From the NCBI GenBank assembly GCA_037783545.1, contig JBBELK010000060.1, positions 310,001 through 374,000 of the forward strand: a stretch of DNA of 64,000 bases, in the 5' to 3' direction. The notes beneath the pieces were generated by a model that searched no databases, was not told the DNA's origin, and worked only from the letters and a program-made list of their open reading frames with translations. This DNA comes from Henricia sp. BOLD:AAB3569 (Eukaryota; Echinodermata; Asteroidea; Spinulosida; Echinasteridae). The position numbers and the translations under genes are program-made. Shown here piece by piece: positions 59,806 to 64,000 of this stretch. Each line of letters begins with the position of its first letter. Within the stretch, counting starts at the first letter, position 1.

Positions 59806-60360
59806 TATAATAATAATAATACAGATTTATAAAGCGCACAAATAATACAAATACAAATAATTACTAATGGCGTTGGAAAGAAACTAAAACAGGGAAACCA
59901 CTAGTCAGAATATGCTTGCTTAAATAATAATGTCTTCAGGTCCCTTTTTAAAATTGCCAAAAACGAGGCGTTCTGAATAGAGTTCGGCAATTCGTTGGTC
60001 CCATATATGTGCAAAGGCTTTGTCATCATAATGATACTGTCCTGGACCTGGGAATGACTATAGATGCAGTGATGAGGATGAACGGAGAGAGTAAATTGTG
60101 TCCTTAGTTTGCAGCAAGTCCTTGATGTAATCTGGGGCATTTGTAGACAAGTGTGAATATCTTAAATTCAATTCTTTTCCCGATTGGCAGCCAGTGGAAC
60201 GATTTTAGCGTACATGTACAATGTACATGTATAGGTGTTATGTGGTCATGTTTCTTGACTCGTCCAAGAACCCGTGCTGCATTGTTCAGTGCTCTTTGTA
60301 GCCTATTGATGGAGATGTCGGATAAACCGGCCAGTACAGCATTGCTGAAATCTATTCTTT
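59806..60360 (-). pseudogene. CR1/L2-like LINE: RT C-terminal end and 3' tail
   Basis: Minus-strand translation reads DFSNAVLAGLSDISINRLQR, ALNNAARVLGRVKKHDHITP, then KSFHWLPIGKRIEFKIFTLV and finally ELPNSIQNASFLAILKRDLK, the standard C-terminal order of CR1/L2-type RTs. The 3' end has GCGCTTTATAAATCTG and a (TTA)n run at about 59808-59835. It is broken by frameshifts. Confidence 0.75.
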
Positions 60361-60828
60361 CACCCCGTTTAACTCCGCAATTTCCAAAAAGGGGAGTTGA
60401 AGCCGGGTAGGCACTAAGTGTAAACGCAAAAGGTGAATTTAAAAAGGCGGATCAGACCCGGGTCTGATTCGTCTTTTTCAAGTCACCTTTGGGGTAGGGT
60501 TGAACCCCGCAATTGCGGGGTTGAACCCTGCAATCGTCAAGGTCGCTTGTAGTGTAAACGCTACCCGAATACAGATTCGGCAATTTGAGTGTCCTTGGGG
60601 CGGTGCCCACAGTGTAGTAGATTTAATTGACCAATCTGGCACTAGTGCAGCAACACCTAACAGCTCACGCATGCGCTGCAGTTACATTTAGTGGTTACTT
60701 TTGCGGTTTCTGAAGCGAGTTGAAGCGATTTTGGGTGAAGTGTAAACGCGGCAAATGTTCAGTTTTGTGGTCGCAATAAAAATGCTGGATCTGTATCCAC
60801 CTTTGCTGATTCGAGTGTAAACGCGGTG
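60361..60828. mobile_element. MITE family G, copy 1, inserted in the LINE
   Basis: Ends CACCCCGTTTAACTCC and CGAGTGTAAACGCGGTG. The element is a mosaic of GTGTAAACGC words and internal palindromes (CAGACCCGGGTCTG, CCCCGCAATTGCGGGG). It splits the LINE between the parts at 59806-60360 and 60829-61258. Confidence 0.75.
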
Positions 60829-61258
60829 TTAATGTGACAAGAGCATGGACTATCTTGTGAGATATTTTCTGATTTTGCGGATGTTCCAAAAATGGTAGTG
60901 GGCACTTCTGCATATGTTGGAGACATGAGTGTTCGGGTTGAGGACATCACTGGACAGATCCCCAGATCACGGACGGTTTCGGCTACTGCAAGCTCCTGTC
61001 CAGCAAAGGAAATGTGGGAGGGCAATTCAGTCACTTGTTGGTGCTTAGATCAGATGAGAGCTTCGTTTTTGTCATTGTTAAGTTTTAAAAAGAAGGTGGT
61101 GGATAGCCATGACTGCATGTCAGACATGCATTCCTGCATTTGATGGATCATGTTGTGCTTATTAATGCCAGGTTTGAAGGCCAGCTAAAGCTGTACTGTA
61201 TTGTCCACCTATGTTGTTGAGCAATGCCACCAAGGGGTGCAGTGTACATAGTGAATAA
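60829..61258 (-). pseudogene. CR1/L2-like LINE: RT middle part
   Basis: FTMYTAPLGGIAQQHRWTIQ (about 61240-61180), DMQSWLSTTFFLKLNNDKNE (about 61110-61050) and ISFAGQELAVAETVRDLGI (about 61010-60955): RT palm and thumb motifs in the right order. The YADD box between them is lost. Confidence 0.75.
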
Positions 61259-61764
61259 CACCGCGTTTACACTCGAATTGGCAAAGGTGGATACAGATCC
61301 AGCATTTTTATTGCGACCACAAAACTGAACATTTGCCGCGTTTACACTACACCCCAAATCGCTTCAACTCGCTTCAGAAACCGCAAAAGTCACCACTAAA
61401 TGTAACTGCAGCGCATGCGTGAGCTGTTAGGTGTTGCTACATGTACACTAGTGCCAGATTGGTCAATTAAATATACTACACTGCGGGCACCGCCCCAAGG
61501 ACACTCAAATTGCCGAATCAATATTTGGGTAGCATTTACACTAAAAGCGACCTTGACGATTGCAAGGTTCGACCCCGCAATTGCGGGGTTCAACCCTACC
61601 CCAAAGGTGACTTTGAAAAGTCGAATCAGACCCGGGTCTGATCCGCCTTTTTCAATTCACCTTTTGCGTTTACACTTACATGTAGTGCCTACCCGGATTC
61701 AACTCCCCTTTTTGGAAATTGCGGAGTTTGATTCGGCAAAGGCGAATCGAGTGTAAACGGGGTG
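61259..61764. mobile_element. MITE family G, copy 2, inverted relative to copy 1
   Basis: CACCGCGTTTACACTCG at the left and CGAGTGTAAACGGGGTG at the right. About 90 per cent alike to copy 1 by eye over its length. The two copies form a large inverted repeat around 430 bases of LINE. Confidence 0.75.
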
Positions 61765-61775
61765 TAGTAGTGGTT

Positions 61776-61810
61776 CAAGAACTGACCCCTGTGGAAGGGG
61801 TCAGTTCTTG
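61776..61810. repeat. Perfect 15-bp-stem hairpin
   Basis: CAAGAACTGACCCCT, a short loop, AGGGGTCAGTTCTTG. Confidence 0.8.
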
Positions 61811-61913
61811 CACCGCAATCTAAAAATCGATGTTTTGATTGGCTGTCCTTTATGACGACGCATTGTGATCTGTGGGTGAGGTACCGGTAAGATCGAAACC
61901 ATGTGTCGTATTT

Positions 61914-63006
61914 GACCCCGTTCTCACTAGAGAAATCGCTTCCTTCGACGAAAATTAGTTAATCATCACTAGTTAATGAAGCGTGCGTTCATATATCACT
62001 TAAAGGGCCTGTGACATGCTAAACAACTTTTTGCCTAATCTTTGCTTCATATGATGGATTACTTGTTCAGCAAGACATGCTATTGTTCGTTTGGATGTAA
62101 AATTAATAAAATATAGCCTTTTTCAACTTTGAAGATTTCATTGCAATAAACCACAGACAGAGGGCGCTGTTTAGAGTGCATCACGTATTAAGGAAGACAG
62201 AAGGGAAAAGTTAAGAAAAAACATAAGACTTCAAGTTGGACTTGTGGCAAATTGCTGCAGTTTCTACCCCCAGTTTCGTCAAGGCTTACAACAGGAAACA
62301 TGTAGAACAAACTCAAACACTCGTGGATAACAAAAGTTCCAGGAAGTTTTAGAAAAAAGTGGAATCTTTTGTGCACAGTTAAATGTGATTTTCCTGTGTT
62401 TGCCTCTTGTGACATCGTGACCTTGGTCATGAATATTCATATTTTCATTAGCATAAAAACTAAAAACCTTTGTTTTAACCCCCCAAACAAGCTCCAAATG
62501 AGATTTTTATGAATGTAACCGAGTATATTGGATTTATAGCATAGATTTCATTGATAAAAATCCCAAATAAGGGGCCCTTTAACGAAGAGCGACCGCTAAC
62601 GAAGATCGAATGAAGCCGTGGGAGGTCGTACATGTGAGTTGCGCATCAAGCATCTACACGCTGTGTGGTTTTCCAGCGGCGCGTCAAAAACAACTCTTGC
62701 TACATGTAGGCTCTCGACGCACAACGCGCTTGTGCAACAGGCCCGCCAAATTGCTTTATCGAACGAAGGGAGCCGTTCACATTACAAATCTGCTTTGTCG
62801 AATGAATCGATCTCTTCGTCGAATGAAGCTGTTTTCTGTTTGTCCTAGTCATTTTGCCTTTGATGAAGAAGATCCTGCCAGGATCGAAACGTGAGGCCAC
62901 TAATTTTACAGTGTGAAGCTATTTCCTTCATCGAATGAAGAGGCGTGCGTTCACATCAGGAAATCTCTTCGTCGAATCAAGCGATTTCTCTAGTGAGAAC
63001 GGGGTC
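61914..63006. mobile_element. MITE family H with GACCCCGTTCTCACTAG termini, host of a family B copy
   Basis: GACCCCGTTCTCACTAGAGA plus AATCGCTT at the left is inverted at 62979-63006. The interior is rich in TTCGTCGAATGAAGC and GAACG words. The family B MITE at 62004-62578 is inserted near the left end. Confidence 0.75.
62004..62578 (+). mobile_element. MITE family B copy 2 (575 bp), TTAA flanks
   Basis: TTAA at 62000-62003 and 62579-62582. Ends AGGGCCTGTGACATGC and AAATAAGGGGCCCT, with the interior matching 4873-5451. Confidence 0.8.
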
Positions 63007-64000
63007 TATGTCTAATTACCATTGTAAAATTTCACTCTCTCAGTCCGTACATGTACATGTATGTACAGTGTATATTTTCTAGGATATTGTCGAAAAACCA
63101 CTGATGTTTTATTAACTACAGGAAAGTAGTTATCTGGTTAAAATAACCAGTGATTACACCAACCTTTTTATTTCCACATCCAAATTGGAGATTGAAAATG
63201 TCCTGTTTTCTTTCCATGGAGAGTATTTTTGGGAGGTATTTTATATGTACAGGTAGTGTGTGTATATGATTTTTAGATCAGAACGAAATCCATTTTCTGG
63301 AAAAATCTGGATCCTTTAATACTCTGTTATAAGCACCTGCACAATTATACAGACACTACCTCGCACAGTATACGGGTCTAGTATTTTCTAACACGGTGAC
63401 TGAAACTCCCTGGGCAATAGGGGTGGGAAGCAAGCCCAGAATGTTTTTTCAAAAACCTAATAATAACTCTCTGGAGCAGTTCCTTAATCCTCTTTTCTCC
63501 CAAGCTGGATTTAGAGTTTCAGCATCCCTTGTTTATTACAGTCTGGGAAGTGGCTCGCAGGGCCAATTAATGCACTTTTCATTGCCTTTGGGTCCAGGGT
63601 ACGGTGACCCGAGAATCCTAGTGAGTTTGCAATAAACTTTTCTTTAAAGAGCTACATGCAAATTAAGAGTACAAGGTCTATCTTTACGTTTATGACTGTA
63701 ATTTTGAAATCAACACTCAAAAGATCACTGTATTTTTGTTTGCCTTGGCCGTCTGTTATCGAATCGCTGTCTTCGGCGAGTTTACATGTACCTCGGATCG
63801 GTGCAAGCTGCCAAGTCACGCATGGTGTGTTTCAGGTGCGTGTTGCAATTGGAAGGAAACGTCGTTTCGTAGATGACCGTCAAGGGTCCGTGACAATGTC
63901 ATACTGTTCGGGGGGCCACAGTATTAATGCATACCGGGTAGCCATTAACAAAAGCTGCGGGAGGGGGATAGGGGGGAAGGTTTGGGGGGGTGGGCTTGTG
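63007..64000. other. No gene recognised; G-rich end at 63955-63998
   Basis: The ORF at 63396-63635 has no known domain. The last bases contain runs GGGAGGGGG, GGGGGG and GGGGGGG that could form a G-quadruplex. Confidence 0.35.

Noticed and set aside
63396..63635. 79-codon ORF near the right end
   Set aside because: No recognised motif, no supporting splice signals, and similar in length to chance ORFs in the window.

Overview
This window is eukaryotic, probably from a marine invertebrate and most likely a deuterostome. The evidence is an intron-containing secreted-type S8 protease with GT-AG junctions, a BTB-BACK-Kelch gene, HARBI1-like, gypsy, Penelope-like and CR1/L2-like elements, tRNA-derived SINEs ending in an ATA microsatellite, and very many MITE-like elements. 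An echinoderm or lancelet would fit, but I cannot prove the taxon from the sequence. Only two ordinary host genes are visible. (1) A proteinase K/aqualysin-like subtilase lies on the + strand in five exons between 2707 and 9605. Its catalytic domain is complete, but its 5' exons (signal peptide and most of the propeptide) are not seen. (2) A Kelch-like (KLHL-type) gene lies at 18030-20375 on the + strand. It has one coding exon, preceded by a 5' UTR splice acceptor and followed by polyadenylation signals.

Region by region. 1-2335: 5' part of a HARBI1-type transposase (- strand) and motif-rich flanks. 2707-9605: the protease gene, whose introns hold several nested MITEs. 9606-17948: gene-free, with SINEs and MITEs, including one with Tc1/Sleeping Beauty-like inverted repeats. 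17949-20540: the Kelch gene. 20541-26588: inverted-repeat elements and a minisatellite. 26589-31673: an LTR element on the - strand encoding Gag, an aspartic protease and two C2H2-like fingers, with no reverse transcriptase seen; its gag region contains large 42-bp and 84-bp tandem arrays. 31760-40531: decayed pieces of a Penelope-like element and at least three gypsy elements, all - strand. 40532-44717: a chain of elements abutting at TTAA sites, including one of 3.2 kb with terminal inverted repeats of about 0.73 kb. 44718-52279: a nested array of hairpin-bounded elements inserted inside one of the TTAA elements. 52280-64000: SINE, more TTAA elements, a CR1/L2-like LINE interrupted by MITEs, and gene-free sequence.

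The most unusual part is 44718-52279. Two kinds of element each start with ACTAGAG plus a 5' hairpin and finish with a 3' hairpin that repeats a short block found near their own 5' end. They are nested like brackets: two type-1 starts, a type-2 start, two type-2 ends, two type-1 ends. The array carries 23 perfect TGACGTCA palindromes and two copies of a 123-bp hairpin with a 53-bp stem. The interrupted host MITE fixes the outer borders to within a few bases. The termini recall Helitron2/Helentron architecture, but no Rep/helicase gene is present here and the assignment is inference.

The genes do not form a pathway. The window is best read as two host genes in a deep sediment of mobile DNA.
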